A stretch of DNA of 64,000 nt from Siphonodentalium dalli. Lineage: Eukaryota; Mollusca; Scaphopoda; Gadilida; Siphonodentaliidae. Made by a program: the position numbers and the translations under genes. Positions 11,745-23,441 of this stretch are shown here, in pieces (position 1 is the stretch's first letter; each line of letters begins with the position of its first letter). The stretch covers positions 130,851,917 through 130,915,916 of the forward strand of contig CP136066.1 of the NCBI GenBank assembly GCA_032622095.1, given 5' to 3'. The notes beneath the pieces are model-generated. The model was not told the origin of the DNA, searched no databases, and saw only the letters and a program-made list of their open reading frames with translations.

Positions 11745-11774
11745 CTTCATGAAGAAGGTAATTCTACCGAAACG
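11745..11774 (+). ncRNA. Degenerate hammerhead-ribozyme-like motif or splice donor
   Basis: CTTCATGA, then a GGTA-ATTC-TACC stem-loop, then GAAACG. PLEs are known to carry type I hammerheads with core CTGATGA / stem II / GAAA. Here stem II and GAAA are present, but the first core box departs from consensus and I could not pair stem I confidently. The same bases read AAG|GTAATT, a plausible splice donor, with TTTATTCACAG near 11868-11878 as a possible acceptor for a 5'-UTR intron. Confidence 0.3.
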
Positions 11775-11902
11775 TTGAGGCAACTTGACAGTGCGCTCCT
11801 AAGTACTTTTTTCATTTTATATCTTCGCGTTCCGTTCTTTGTGTATTATATGTTACTAATCATTACCTTTATTCACAGCCAAAATTCAAGTCCTGGATCA
11901 AC

Positions 11903-13375
11903 ATGACTCAAACAAAACAACCTAAACGTGGAAAAACTAACCGCCCAGAGCGGCAAAAAGACCAGGCCTATTTAGACCATTCTAACCTTGTGAAACTGAT
12001 GTACAAGCTCCTACAGCTATGGCATCACATTAATTTCTTACAGGACCGTTTGGAGAAGAAGGTCTTGCCGAAAGGCTTTTCATCCATCACAGAGTCAGGG
12101 CGAACGAGGACCTTCCGACCAGTACTCCCCTGTGAGGAGGTCTTCAATTCGCTTAAAGCGGACGCATTTGAGTGGGGCTTATCCTCCATGAAAACTTTGG
12201 TCAAGTATTATTTAAAAACTGAATCAGAAATTGAAGTCAAGGTTCTTTCGGCACTCTCTTCTAAAACCCTTGACTTCGACCGAGCACGAGACACGGCTTT
12301 AAAATAGGGACTGAAGAATTTTGGCACCAAATTAACTAACGAAACCAAAACAAAGTTCTTGAGTATCATCAGTAAGCTTCAGTCCTCGGTAGGTTCACGA
12401 GTTGGCGTCCAAACTCACACGAAACGTGCTCGGTCACCCTCCCCTCCCCCACTAACCGCTCGCCAGCTTCAATTCCAGGATGGTCCAGCCAGTGATCAGA
12501 CAACGTCACCGTCTCTGATATCAACGCCAAAACGCGTCAAATCTACACCACAGCCACAGCGACCTGCACCAAAACCACACACACGAACATCTGCAACTGC
12601 TACGCCACGCAAATCCACTCCACCGAACACGCCACTTCGCAATTCACCAGCCAAGAAAACAACACCACCAAAGCACATCTCTTCCAGCCCTCCTTCGCCT
12701 GTTGGTTCCATTGCTTCGATGACATCGCCAGCGATTTCAACATCATCACCATCGTATGCCGAGGTATTATCAACATCACCTAAGGTATCCAAATTTTATA
12801 AATTTCGTCAACCTGGCCCTAAGAAGGATTGGTCCTTCCCTAAACAGATAAAAAACCCTGTTGTTATTTTAGGCTCTTCTAATGTGTCCCGGATCGATGT
12901 CGATCCTCCCAAAAATGTTTGTATTGCTTCTTACCCAGGTGGCAATTTAGGTCATTTCTGCAACATGGCCCACAAACTGAAATCGAAGCCAGAAAAGACA
13001 CATCGACACGTCATCATCAACATTGGCATCAACAACAGAGAGGACTGGAAGACAGACAACGACAAAGGCAAAACAGCAGGCACCACAGCTAAAAGCAGGG
13101 TAACTAACATGGTTTGTAATTTCCGAAAAGTTTTTCCTAATGCGACACTTCATTTTCAGGAAATAAATATCTCATTTAGTTTAGATTCTAGGGACCAGGA
13201 TGTTCTGCGTGCCATTAACAGCCAAGCTCGTCAGACACAGAACCTCAAGGTCATACAGGCAATACCCCCCCCCCGCGACTTTCACGTGGAGAATGACAAC
13301 ATCCACTGGACATCACAGACGGCGGCGAAAATCTACCAAGGCTGGACCAACATCTTTAAAGGTCATTTAAACTAA
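11903..13375 (+). CDS. PLE ORF1: SGNH-hydrolase-like protein, one in-frame TAG
   Basis: A 490-codon frame from ATG (ATCAACATGACT) to TAA, broken only by TAG at 12305-12307 (codon 135). The sense frame resumes at once as GLKNFGTKL. Residues 1-170 are basic and helical. Residues ~176-297 are a Pro/Ser/Thr-rich linker. Residues ~318-490 look like an SGNH hydrolase: VILGSSNVSRI (block I, nucleophile near Ser326), PGGN (block II-like), INIGINN (block III-like, Asn kept) and DNIHW (Asp465/His468, block V). Esterase-type ORF1 domains are known in some CR1-like LINEs; I do not recall one as standard in PLEs. The TAG may be an inactivating mutation or a read-through stop. The frame leads into ORF2 by a slippery overlap. 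Confidence 0.75.
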
Positions 13376-15738
13376 TTCCTCAGAAGGGCATCAGCCATGC
13401 GGAAAGAGTCGGTCTCGGCACCGAGATAGTCAATCTTGTACCCGATCTTTCCCTGAGCGCTGGTGAGAAATCAATACTTAGGTATGGTCTAACCTTTGTT
13501 CCTACCCCACCCGATCTCAAAGAAACACCACATGTTGTTGAGACGGAGGATGGAACATTGGTTTTACCAGACTCTATGTATGCCATGGAAATGAACGGCG
13601 GTCCAGCAAGCATGCAATTTAGGGAAGTAACAGCTATGGCTGATTTCTTTCGCAATTCGACAGGTTTAAAAGATCAATTTAAAGAACCTTCGATGTGGAC
13701 GCCCTCTGATCGCCAGATTGACAACTCCATTCCCGAGGTCGCTGGCTTAGTCAAAACCGACATCACAAATTTACCAAAATTTCACAACGAGGATAACCTC
13801 ACTAAAGTTGAAAGAACTGCACTAAAAACTCTTCGCAGCAATAAAAACATTGTAATCAAACCTTGTGACAAAGGCAGCTCGCTCGTCATCATGTCTAAAG
13901 AAAATTACATTCTAGAAGCGACACGCCAATTAAGCAACACAAAATATTACAAACCATTGGATGAGCCAATTTGGAAATCCAATGTTTTAAAATTCAATCT
14001 CATTCTCAAAAGCTTGCTGGACCAGGACGTTTTAAAGAAAAAACATGTTCAGTATCTAATTGCAAAACCTGAATCCAATAATAGGACATTTTATTTGCTA
14101 CCTAAAATACACAAACCTTTGAGCTGTTGGACTAATCCATACACACCACCCGGTCGCCCCATCATCAGCGACGTGGGCTCGGAGTCGTACCACATTTCGG
14201 AGTTTATTGATTTCTATTTGAAACCAATTGCTACCCGCCATCCGAGCTATCTAAAAGACACGGAGGACTTCCTCATTAAATTGTCAAAAATTGAAGTCCC
14301 ATCTTCTGCTTACCTAATTAGTCTCGACGTGGAATCTATGTATACAAATATTGGAATCGATGCCGGATTAAGGTCAATTAAGAATGCATTTGATTTCCAC
14401 CATGATCCTCATAGACCTGGAGATGAACTACTTCAATTATTAGAACTTTCTCTTAAAGGGAATGACTTTGAATTTAATGGACGATATTATTTACAGGTCT
14501 CCGGCTGCAGTATGGGCAAGAAGTTTAGTCCTAATTTTGCCTCAATTTTTGTTGCAGAGTGGGAGAAAGGCGCCCTAGCCAAATCTGATAAACAACCATT
14601 AGCCTATTATAGATTCTTGGACGACATATTTATCATTTGGACTCATGGTCTGGATGAGTTTAGGGTGTTCTTGGACATCTTGAACAGTCATGACGAATCA
14701 ATCAAACTCAAAGAATCAATATCGCAAACCAGCATTGATTTCCTTGATTTAACAATATTTAAGGGCCCACAATTTACATCATGCAACATTTTAGATACAA
14801 AACTTTTTACGAAACCAACGGATTCTCACCAGCTACTTCATCGTAAATCTTTCCATCCGCCAAAACTTTTCAATGGATTGATTAAATCTCAAATCATTCG
14901 ATATCACCGGAACTGCACGAACAGAAGCGACCTAAATCAAGCTTGTTCGGTGCTTTTCCAGGCTTTACGACCGCGCGGCTACTCTAGTAGATTACTGCGC
15001 CAAGTAAAGTCCGAAACTCTCAGAGAATTGGACTCGTCACGCCATGACCCAACATCGACTGAACCAACAAGGATACGGCACAACCGGTCGGTGTTGGGTA
15101 ATGGTTCAGCCTCATTTTGTCACAAAAAACGATGTTACATCAATACAATATGATATATCAATACTAGTAACACTTTCACCAGCGAACAAACACGCATATC
15201 GTATCAAATGCATAGCGAACTTAATTGTGATTCTAAAAATGTAATTTACTTAATCACATGCAAAAGATGCCGTATACAATATGTTGGACAAACAAAAACC
15301 TCTCTCAAAGTTAGAATGTCTAATCATCTTTCCAGTGTTCGCAAAAAACTCGACATGCAAATTTCCGATCATTTCAACTCATCTAATCATGACATTAAAT
15401 CCCATTTCAGCTTTCAGCCAATAGAACAGACACCAATTCTAGCCGACGAAGACCAAACCGATTCAATACGCCTAGAACGCGAAAATCATTGGATGGGCGT
15501 ACTTAAAACATATCTTCCGTTCGGACTTAACATTGACTACAAAGGTGTTTCTCGAAATTTCTTGTGCTTTCCTCTGATCTACAATCGTAGAAATGTTGAA
15601 ATCGCAAACAATTTCAGAAAAAACTTTGCTTTATTAAACACTAAATTGACCGAGCCTCTCGACAAACGGGTTATTATTGCCTACAAGAAAAATCCCAGTT
15701 TGAGAGATATGCTCGTTCGATCTAGACTCAGACCTTGA
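13360..15738 (+). CDS. PLE ORF2: reverse transcriptase + GIY-YIG endonuclease, one in-frame TGA
   Basis: The frame is open from 13360 (after a TAA at 13357) with no ATG before the conserved N-terminal block (LSLSAGEKSILRYGLTFVPTP), which argues for entry by -1 frameshift from ORF1. Motifs: KIHKP, RPIISDVGSES, LDVESMYTNI (Asp323, motif A), GCSMGKKFSPNFASIF (motif B), YRFLDDIFIIW (Asp421/422, motif C), KPTDSHQLLHRKSFHP. An in-frame TGA at 15151-15153 (codon 598) lies in the Cys/His linker. The frame then continues to GIY-YIG at ~626-720: NVIYLITCKRC, YVGQT, and RENHW before PFGLN. The product would copy element RNA at nicked target DNA. Apart from the TGA it looks young. Confidence 0.85.
13366..13372 (+). 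promoter_or_regulatory. Candidate -1 programmed frameshift site UUUAAAC
   Basis: In the ORF1 frame the sequence is CA T TTA AAC TAA. This is the X XXY YYZ form UUUAAAC, one of the most efficient -1 heptamers known, with a stop codon immediately after it. Slippage gives TTT AAA CTA ATT, exactly the ORF2 frame. The overlap of open frames is only 13360-13375. No pseudoknot was folded by hand, so the stimulator is unverified. Confidence 0.65.
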
Positions 15739-16020
15739 TTAACACGCAGTTCAATTAGCAATTTCAACATCATTATCCTTTGTTTGTGCTCAACACAATA
15801 TTTTATGTCAATTTCCGACACAACCTAACAAAATTTAGCTAGTTCCATAGAAATAATTACATAAGAAATCGGATAACCGACCTGTGCCAGCGCTCTCCAC
15901 ACTTTCCAAATATATATATATATATATGTCTGTTCCATAACAATTTACAGGGACCATCTCGATAACAATAGAGAGGTCTATTTTGGTACTTTTTCTTACA
16001 AGAAAGATAATGGATAAGAT
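15739..16020 (+). other. PLE 3' UTR with TA microsatellite
   Basis: Contains TGTGCCAGCGCTCTCCACAC, a TA run at about 15908-15926, and a 95-nt tail shared with copy 0. The minus-strand ORF 15857-16114 is antisense to it and not a gene. Confidence 0.7.
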
Positions 16021-16029
16021 AGTGCGGGT

Positions 16030-16430
16030 TAGAATTTTCTAAAGTGACGCTGTTGTTGTCAGGGGCACAAAAGGGGAGAAGGGCAGAAAAAAAATTGTCG
16101 CCGATTTCCACCAAACTTATACATAATCATCTCCATGAGGAATCTAATGGTGTGGTTTACAGACGTCAATAGTGGCGCCATTTGAGTCAGGGATGCATGG
16201 AAGGGGAGAGGTGCACAAGAATTAATAAACCTGTTTAGCGCCGATTTCCACAAAGTTGATACACATTCTTCTCTATGAAACGAGGAATCTAATCGTGTGC
16301 TTTCAAGATGGCAAAAATGGGCTTTCCCTATCTTGGCATGATATCCAAATCCACAAGATATCACCTCAGGATGTTGTATACAAAGTTTGTTGCTTTTACC
16401 TTAAAATGCATGATTCACCCTTTTTTTGAC
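16030..16430. repeat. Dispersed ~135-bp repeat (TTTGGTGCCCC family), about three units
   Basis: Units carry the phrases GCCGATTTCCACCAAA, ATCTAATGGTGTGG and GGCACAAAAGGGG in reverse orientation relative to the copies near 31.0-31.5, 34.65, 37.9-38.36 and 39.7-40.0 kb. Non-coding. Confidence 0.65.
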
Positions 16431-16439
16431 ACGGAGCCG

Positions 16440-16590
16440 CCCTACTAATAGGCCTATGTTAACCCCCGGCCGAAAATACCCCCACGTTTCATCGAAATCG
16501 GGTCGGTCGTTTTTGAGTTCATCGATTACACACACACACACAGACAGATACACACACACACACACAGATCTTTCAAAATATATAATAGAC
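16440..16590. repeat. 3' end fragment of the pearl-like repeat
   Basis: GGCCTATGTTAACCCCCGGC through the ACACAC/ACAGACAG tract to AATATATAATAG matches 17790-17940. It is the distal part of a unit immediately left of the 2.33-kb array. Confidence 0.75.
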
Positions 16591-18749
16591 TAGAAGGTGA
16601 CCCGACTTCGTCCGGGCTATTCAAAAACCAAATTTCAAGACGATTACTCCACCCGTTTCCGAGATCTGGTCTGCGCATGCGCGAAGCTGGCGTCGCACGG
16701 ACTCGGCGACCCGATAAAATTTGTATCCGGGGCAAGATACATTCACATACCACATTTCAAGTCGAAAGCTCCACCCGTTTCCGAGATATATAGCCCAATG
16801 TCATTTGCGGATACCTCGGCCGGTGATGAGTTAACGCGACATCGGCCGGTTAAGAGTTAACGCGATCACGTCACGGTATGTTGATGGCGTAATATATTTA
16901 CGCAATGATTTTCGATGAGCGAAGCATGGTCCTGCGTTCTTCCCGATAATTAAGGTAGAAACTTTAAACGTACACAGGCGTGTGATACATCATTGGAAAG
17001 ATGAAGCGCCACAGATTCTAACCGTGCAAATTATATGACTGGCAATTTATTATTCGCGCTATATCGAATCGATTTGTGAGCACCGAACTGAAATATATTA
17101 GCGCAAAACGGCGTAAAAACAGATTTGACCTCGGCACGTGAAAAGTTGACCTCGGATCTGAAAATCAATAGGCCTATGTTACTCCTGGCCCGAAAATACC
17201 CCCACATACCAAGTTTCATCGAAATCGGCTGGGCCATTTTCGAGTCCATCGATTACACACACACAGACAGATACACACACACACACACAGATCTTTCAAA
17301 AATATATAATAGACTAGAAGGTGACCCGACTTCGTCCGGGCTTTGACCTTGAATTGTCCATTTTGAAGGTCAAGGTCAAGTGGGGTCACGATTTGACCAG
17401 TCCAAAAACACTGCCCGGACAAAAGTACCCGACAAACGTGCCCGTCGAAATCCATCCGGTTTTACCCGATGTGACCTTGACTTGATCATTTTGAAGGTCA
17501 AGGTCTGGTCGGGGTCACGATTGGACCCGTCCAAAACAATCGGTGAACAAAAGTAACCCCACGTATCAAATTTCGTCGAAATCCCATCAAAATTGGCGAT
17601 TTGACCTTGAAGTTAACCGATTTCCAGGTCAAGGTCACGTCGCACGGGCAAATGAATATGCTTATGAGACTCGCCATAAGAAAGTACCCCCACATACCAA
17701 GTTTCATCGAAATCCCGTGATATTCGGGCGTTTGACCTTGAAATGACCCGATTTCAAGGTCAAGGTCACGTCGCACGGGTAAATCAATAGGCCTATGTTA
17801 ACCCCCGGCCGAAAATACCCCCACGTACCAAGTTTCATCGAAATCGGGTCGGTCGTTTTTGAGTTCATCGATTACACACACACAGACAGATACACACACA
17901 CACACACACAGATCTTTCAAAAATATATAATAGATTCTAATGCACTTAGGCCAATATACCCCCCGAAACACCACATATTTGCGGGGGGTTATTCATTCAA
18001 TAACCTGTCGCAATGTATAGTCCGGTTCACCGCTTCAATGTTATATATTCCTACGCGCCAATATTGCCGTTAGCTGAATTCCTAATCTCGACCATGCCAA
18101 ATCCAGCCCCGCTCAATGTTCCGTTTCACTCCATGACGTGACCCTTACGCAGTACATGCCGGCGACGTTACGGAGTAGATTATAGAGTTGGCGCCAGGTC
18201 TACTGACTTCCGTTACTAGCTCGTTGCTATATAAACAAACCAGCTACGTCGCTTTTTCGAAAATTGACAGTTAGTACATTCGCCCTGTATACATGTACAA
18301 AAGACCACACCGTTATATCCCACAAATGTCCGTGTCTCGATATCATTTGACCCCAAATTTCTTGACATGAACCGCGACAGACATGCACGGCGTGATATAC
18401 ATAGCATTGAGTAAACAATTTGCCATTGTTTCAATTCAACTTCAAATTCGCGGTAATATCGAAACCGCAATTTGTAAGTGGTAAACATCTGAAACAGACA
18501 TCAAGTACATGCAAGAACTGATTGTTGTGCATATTTATTTCTATTTGAGGTGGACATTTTTCATGTTTATCAGCATTTTTAACGATAAGACCGATGGTAA
18601 TTGAGGGACTATATTTTATCTAGCGCATTAAATTTAAAATAAAAAGTCGTGAATTGGCTGAGTGTTTTCTATGGCCGCACATTTCGTTGATAATTACGAG
18701 GCATTTGTTTGTCTAAATAATGTTTTATAAGTTCGAAGAGCATTAGAAT

Positions 18750-18917
18750 GGGGATAACAGTGTGGTGTTTTGTGATTTCGGAAAGGTACATGGCGAATAT
18801 ACTGTGGCAAATACCCGTTAATGGGCTCCGGCTCCGCCGTCGCCCATTAACCAAATTTGCCACAGTATATTCGCCATGTACCTTTCCGAAATCACAAAAC
18901 ACCACACTGTTATCCCC
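18750..18917. mobile_element. 168-bp perfect-hairpin MITE (unit 1)
   Basis: Arms of ~62 bp begin GGGGATAACAGTGTGGTG and end CACCACACTGTTATCCCC. The loop itself contains GTTAATGGGC and its complement. Flanks are AGAAT and TAACT, and no clear target duplication was seen. The 78-aa ORF over it is a hairpin translation. Confidence 0.75.
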
Positions 18918-21900
18918 TAACTAGAAGGTGACCCGACTTCGTCCGGGCTATTCAAAAACCAAATTTCAAGTCGATAGCTCCACCCGTTTCCGAGATCTGG
19001 TCTGAGCATGCGCGAAGCTGGTGTCGCACGGGCTCGGCAACCCGATAAAATTCGTATCCGGGGCAAGATACATTCACATACCAAATTTCAAGTCGACAGC
19101 TCCACCCGTTTCCGAGATATATAGCCCAATGTCATTTGCGGATACCTCGGCCGGTGATGAGTTAACGCGACATCGGCCGGTTAAGAGTTAACGCGATCAC
19201 GTCACGATATGTTGATGGCGTAATATATTTACGCAATGATATTCGATGAGCGAAGCATGGTCCTGCGTTCTTCCCGATAATTAAGGTAGAAACTTTAAAC
19301 GTACACAGGCGTGTGATACATCATTGGAAAGATGAAGCGCCACAGATTCTAACCGTGCAAATTATATGACTGGCAATTTATTATTCGCGCTATATCGAAT
19401 CGATTTGTGAGCACCGAACTGAAATATATTAGCGCAAAACGGCGTAAAAACAGATTTGACCTCGGCACGTGAAAAGTTGACCTCGGATCTGAAAATCAAT
19501 AGGCCTATGTTACTCCTGACCCGAAAATACCCCCACGTACCAAGTTTCATCGAAATCGGCTGGGCCATTTTCGAGTCCATCGATTACACACACACACAGA
19601 CAGATACACACACACACACACAGATCTTTCAAAAATATATAATAGACTAGAAGGTGACCCGACTTCGTCCGGGCTTTGACCTTGAATTGTCCATTTTGAA
19701 GGTCAAGGTCAAGTGGGGTCACGATTTGACCAGTCCAAAAACACTGCCCGGACAAAAGTACCCGACAAACGTGCCCGTCGAAATCCATCCGGTTTTACCC
19801 GATGTGACCTTGACTTGATCATTTTGAAGGTCAAGGTCTGGTCGGGGTCACGATTGGACCCGTCCAAAACAATCGGTGAACAAAAGTAACCCCACGTATC
19901 AAATTTCGTCGAAATCCCATCAAAATTGGCGATTTGACCTTGAAGTTAACCGATTTCAAGGTCAAGGTCACGTCGCACGGGCAAATGAATATGCTTATGA
20001 GACTCGCCATAAGAAAGTACCCCCACATACCAAGTTTCATCGAAATCCCGTGATATTCGGGCGTTTGACCTTGAAATGACCCGATTTCAAGGTCAAGGTC
20101 ACGTCGCACGGGTAAATCAATAGGCCTATGTTAACCCCCGGCCGAAAATACCCCCACGTACCAAGTTTCATCGAAATCGGGTCGGTCGTTTTTGAGTTCA
20201 TCGATTACACACACACAGACAGATACACACACACACACACACAGATCTTTCAAAAATATATAATAGATTCTAATGCACTTAGGCCAATATACCCCCCGAA
20301 ACACCACATATTTGCGGGGGGTTATTCATTCAATAACCTGTCGCAATGTATAGTCCGGTTCACCGCTTCAATGTTATATATTCCTACGCGCCAATATTGC
20401 CGTTAGCTGAATTCCTAATCTCGACCATGCCAAATCCAGCCCCGCTCAATGTTCCGTTTCACTCCATGACGTGACCCTTACGCAGTACATGCCGGCGACG
20501 TTACGGAGTAGATTATAGAGTTGGCGCCAGGTCTACTGACTTCCGTTACTAGCTCGTTGCTATATAAACAAACCAGCTACGTCGCTTTTTCGAAAATTGA
20601 CAGTTAGTACATTCGCCCTGTATACATGTACAAAAGACCACACCGTTATATCCCACAAATGTCCGTGTCTCGATATCATTTGACCCCAAATTTCTTGACA
20701 TGAACCGCGACAGACATGCACGGCGTGATATACATAGCATTGAGTAAACAATTTGCCATTGTTTCAATTCAACTTCAAGTTCGCGGTAATATCGAAACCG
20801 CAATTTGTAAGTGGTAAACATCTGAAACAGACATCAAGTACATGCAAGAACTGATTGTTGTGCATATTTATTTCTATTTGAGGTGGACATTTTTCATGTT
20901 TATCAGCATTTTTAACGATAAGACCGATGGTAATTGAGGGACTATATTTCACGCCCGATAACCCTATAGGCTGGTGGCTGTGGGTAGGCATGTTGCTGTA
21001 GTGATATTGTGTGGCGGTTTTCACACGTGTGCTCAGAATTTTAGGAAAATCATAAAATCTGGAATCCACCCGGCTAGAACGCTTATGGCATTAGATAGGA
21101 CCATGACTGGTGTATTCATACACCATTTGTGATAGCCGTGTGCCTTTAGATATATTTTTTATTACTTAATTTGTCGAATTTTACAACCGGTTTTTGTCGT
21201 TTATCAAAGAAACTACCTAATATAAATGGTAGAAATCTCGATATGTAGGCTTCATGTACACATGTCACTAGATGCACATTCCATTGATACAATGAAACCA
21301 AAATCCACAATAAAAGACATATTTTTCGTGGAAAAATATCGATTTTCCTGAGTGTCATATCACAAATTTATGACAGGCATATTGCCTCCGCAGATAGGCT
21401 CATGGCAAAGCACAAACTTGTTATGATAGGCAAGTGGCATTGTTGATAGGCACGTTGTAAATATTGACCAAGCTCCAATTTAGCACTTTAAAGCCAACAA
21501 TATGCAACTTCTGGCATATATTATTTTATAAATACACTCTGGAATGATTATTCATTCATATAAAATAGACAGAACCACACATATGTGTGCATGACGTGAA
21601 AATTAACGGACGAGTTTGTTACGCGGAATGTTACAACGTTACAACGATGATTCGCGAGTTGTAACTTGCAGCATAATTAAATTTTCTCACCACGCACACA
21701 TAATGTGTGGTTGTATTTTATTACACACCCACTAGAACTATTCAACATCGAGATTTAGCGTTTATTGATTCGTTTCTGTCGTAATTTATAGCCATTTTTA
21801 TCAAACTGATAGGCGACTTTATTAATAAAGTTTGTAGTTCTTGTTCAAAAGATAAAGTTGACGTAATTTGTGACTCGTGACGTCGACGTTTTCCGTATTG

Positions 21901-22102
21901 TATACGTGTTGAATACGTTGGTAAAGATATTGTATGGGGTACACACTGCTCAATATAAGAAAATTAACACAACGATTCATCTAGATCGGGCTCTATTTCT
22001 TCTGGTTCCGACATTATTTTAGCTTCTTTCTGAAATAGATAATTGAGCGGAGCCTGAGTCAGATATAAATACAATTGGACCACTGTAAATCGTTGGCATT
22101 TT

Positions 22103-22466
22103 TTGTCAATACCGTGGGGCAGGTTGGGTACGAAGTAGGTACAAAGTGTCGGCTCTTTCACTAATGGCCTTCTAACGTCCACCATTTCTGAGATATGCAT
22201 TACAGTTTAAACGGAAGTTGCAAAACCCGTCCAAATTTGTGCTATTATTTCATAATAAACTGAATAAATACTAATTATTTCTAAGTTTTAATACATTTTA
22301 TCAGATTTATTGACTAATTTCTGCATTTAGAAGCAGAATCTTAGATTTAAATGTCAGAAAATCTGAAATCATCCCGCGATGACAACTCGATGTTTTTTTT
22401 CTTCATATGATATCGTACTCGGTGAATTTTAGACGCACCCAAAAACCTGCCCCACGGTATTGACAA
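22103..22466. repeat. Perfect 23-bp inverted repeat inside the 3.5-kb transposon
   Basis: TTGTCAATACCGTGGGGCAG at 22103-22122 (extends to 22125) recurs as its complement at 22444-22466, with weaker pairing outside. It could be ends of a small nested element or a hairpin. Confidence 0.6.
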
Positions 22467-22862
22467 AAACATTTACCACTATAAATGCACACGAAATATC
22501 ACGGCGATTCCTCCTATATATAGCCAATGAGACAACAGCGACCACTCAATTAAGTTAACGCCCCACACACATTTGTATTATTGCTCGGTGCTCCTGTTTA
22601 TGTATATGCGGCATAACTGGGTCATGGTCCAGGTCCACTATATGTATGCTCTAGCTATACAGGTTCTAGCGTACCCTAATGTTCGCACCTGATATTTCTC
22701 TGAGCCCTATGTCTTTACCAATATTGATACCACATAAAATTATGTATAACAAGAGATGGACTGTCGTCCGGTGCATTCCCCCTCGTGGCATACCGCCTCG
22801 TGTGGGCATATTTATAACTTATGAGGGCTATACTCAGACAGATGGACCCAAACACCAGCATT

Positions 22863-23441
22863 TTCATATAAACAAAGATGAGTAACTATAGAACAATAAA
22901 AACAAAACAAACATTTGAATGTGCCATTAAATGTCCTCATAGTGGTGAACATCCATACAAAATTTCATTGAGATCCGAGCATTACTGTTCAAGTTATGAC
23001 CTGAACAGACATCGGATGGACCAAACAACCAACATTTCCAGATAAACAAAGATGAATAACTCTAGAATGCAAAAGCAGAACAGAACAATGTAACCATCTA
23101 TTGAATGTCCTCATAGTAGTGAACATCCATACCAAATTTCATTGAGATCCCAGCACAACTGTTGAAGTTACGACATGAACAGACACCAGACGGACCAAAA
23201 AGCCAACATTTCCAGATAAACAAAGATGAATAACTCCAGAATGGAAAATCCGAACAAAATGATGGAACCCTCTTTTTAATGTCCTCATAGTAGTGAACAT
23301 CCATACCAAATTACATTGAGATCCGAGCACTAATGTTCAAGTTATGACATGAACAGACCTCGGACGTACGTACGGACGCACGGACGGACAGACAGGTGCA
23401 AAACAGTATACCCCCCCTTAAAAAAAAAGGGGGGTATAACT
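22863..23441. repeat. Pearl-like repeat: three ~175-bp cores, ACGG microsatellite, 3' hairpin
   Basis: Cores start at about 22863, 23041 and 23214 with ATAAACAAAGATGAATAACT and contain CATAGTAGTGAACATCCATA. They are followed by an ACGGACGG/ACAG tract at 23365-23396 and a hairpin TATACCCCCC...GGGGGGTATA at 23409-23439. The order core, microsatellite, hairpin matches HINE/pearl structure. Confidence 0.75.

Larger units (their letters stand above)
11429..16020 (+). mobile_element. PLE copy 2: near-complete Penelope-like element
   Basis: About 4.6 kb: a 5' region (11429-11902) with a TATA box and ribozyme-like segment, ORF1 (11903-13375), overlapping ORF2 (13360-15738) and a 3' UTR to GATAATGGATAAGATA at about 16019. 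It follows copy 1 directly in the same orientation. PLEs encode an RT related to telomerase plus GIY-YIG and often occur as tandem partial copies, as here. The 5' boundary is uncertain because copy 1 ends in a TA run shared with the 3' UTR sequence. Confidence 0.85.

Noticed and set aside
15151-15153. UGA as selenocysteine in PLE ORF2
   Set aside because: No SECIS-like structure was sought or seen and no selenoprotein context. Mutation of a Cys codon or read-through is simpler.
18216-18488. 90-aa minus-strand ORF repeated at 20549-20821 as a conserved gene
   Set aside because: The two copies are identical because the 2.33-kb unit is duplicated. No domain, and no independent conservation.
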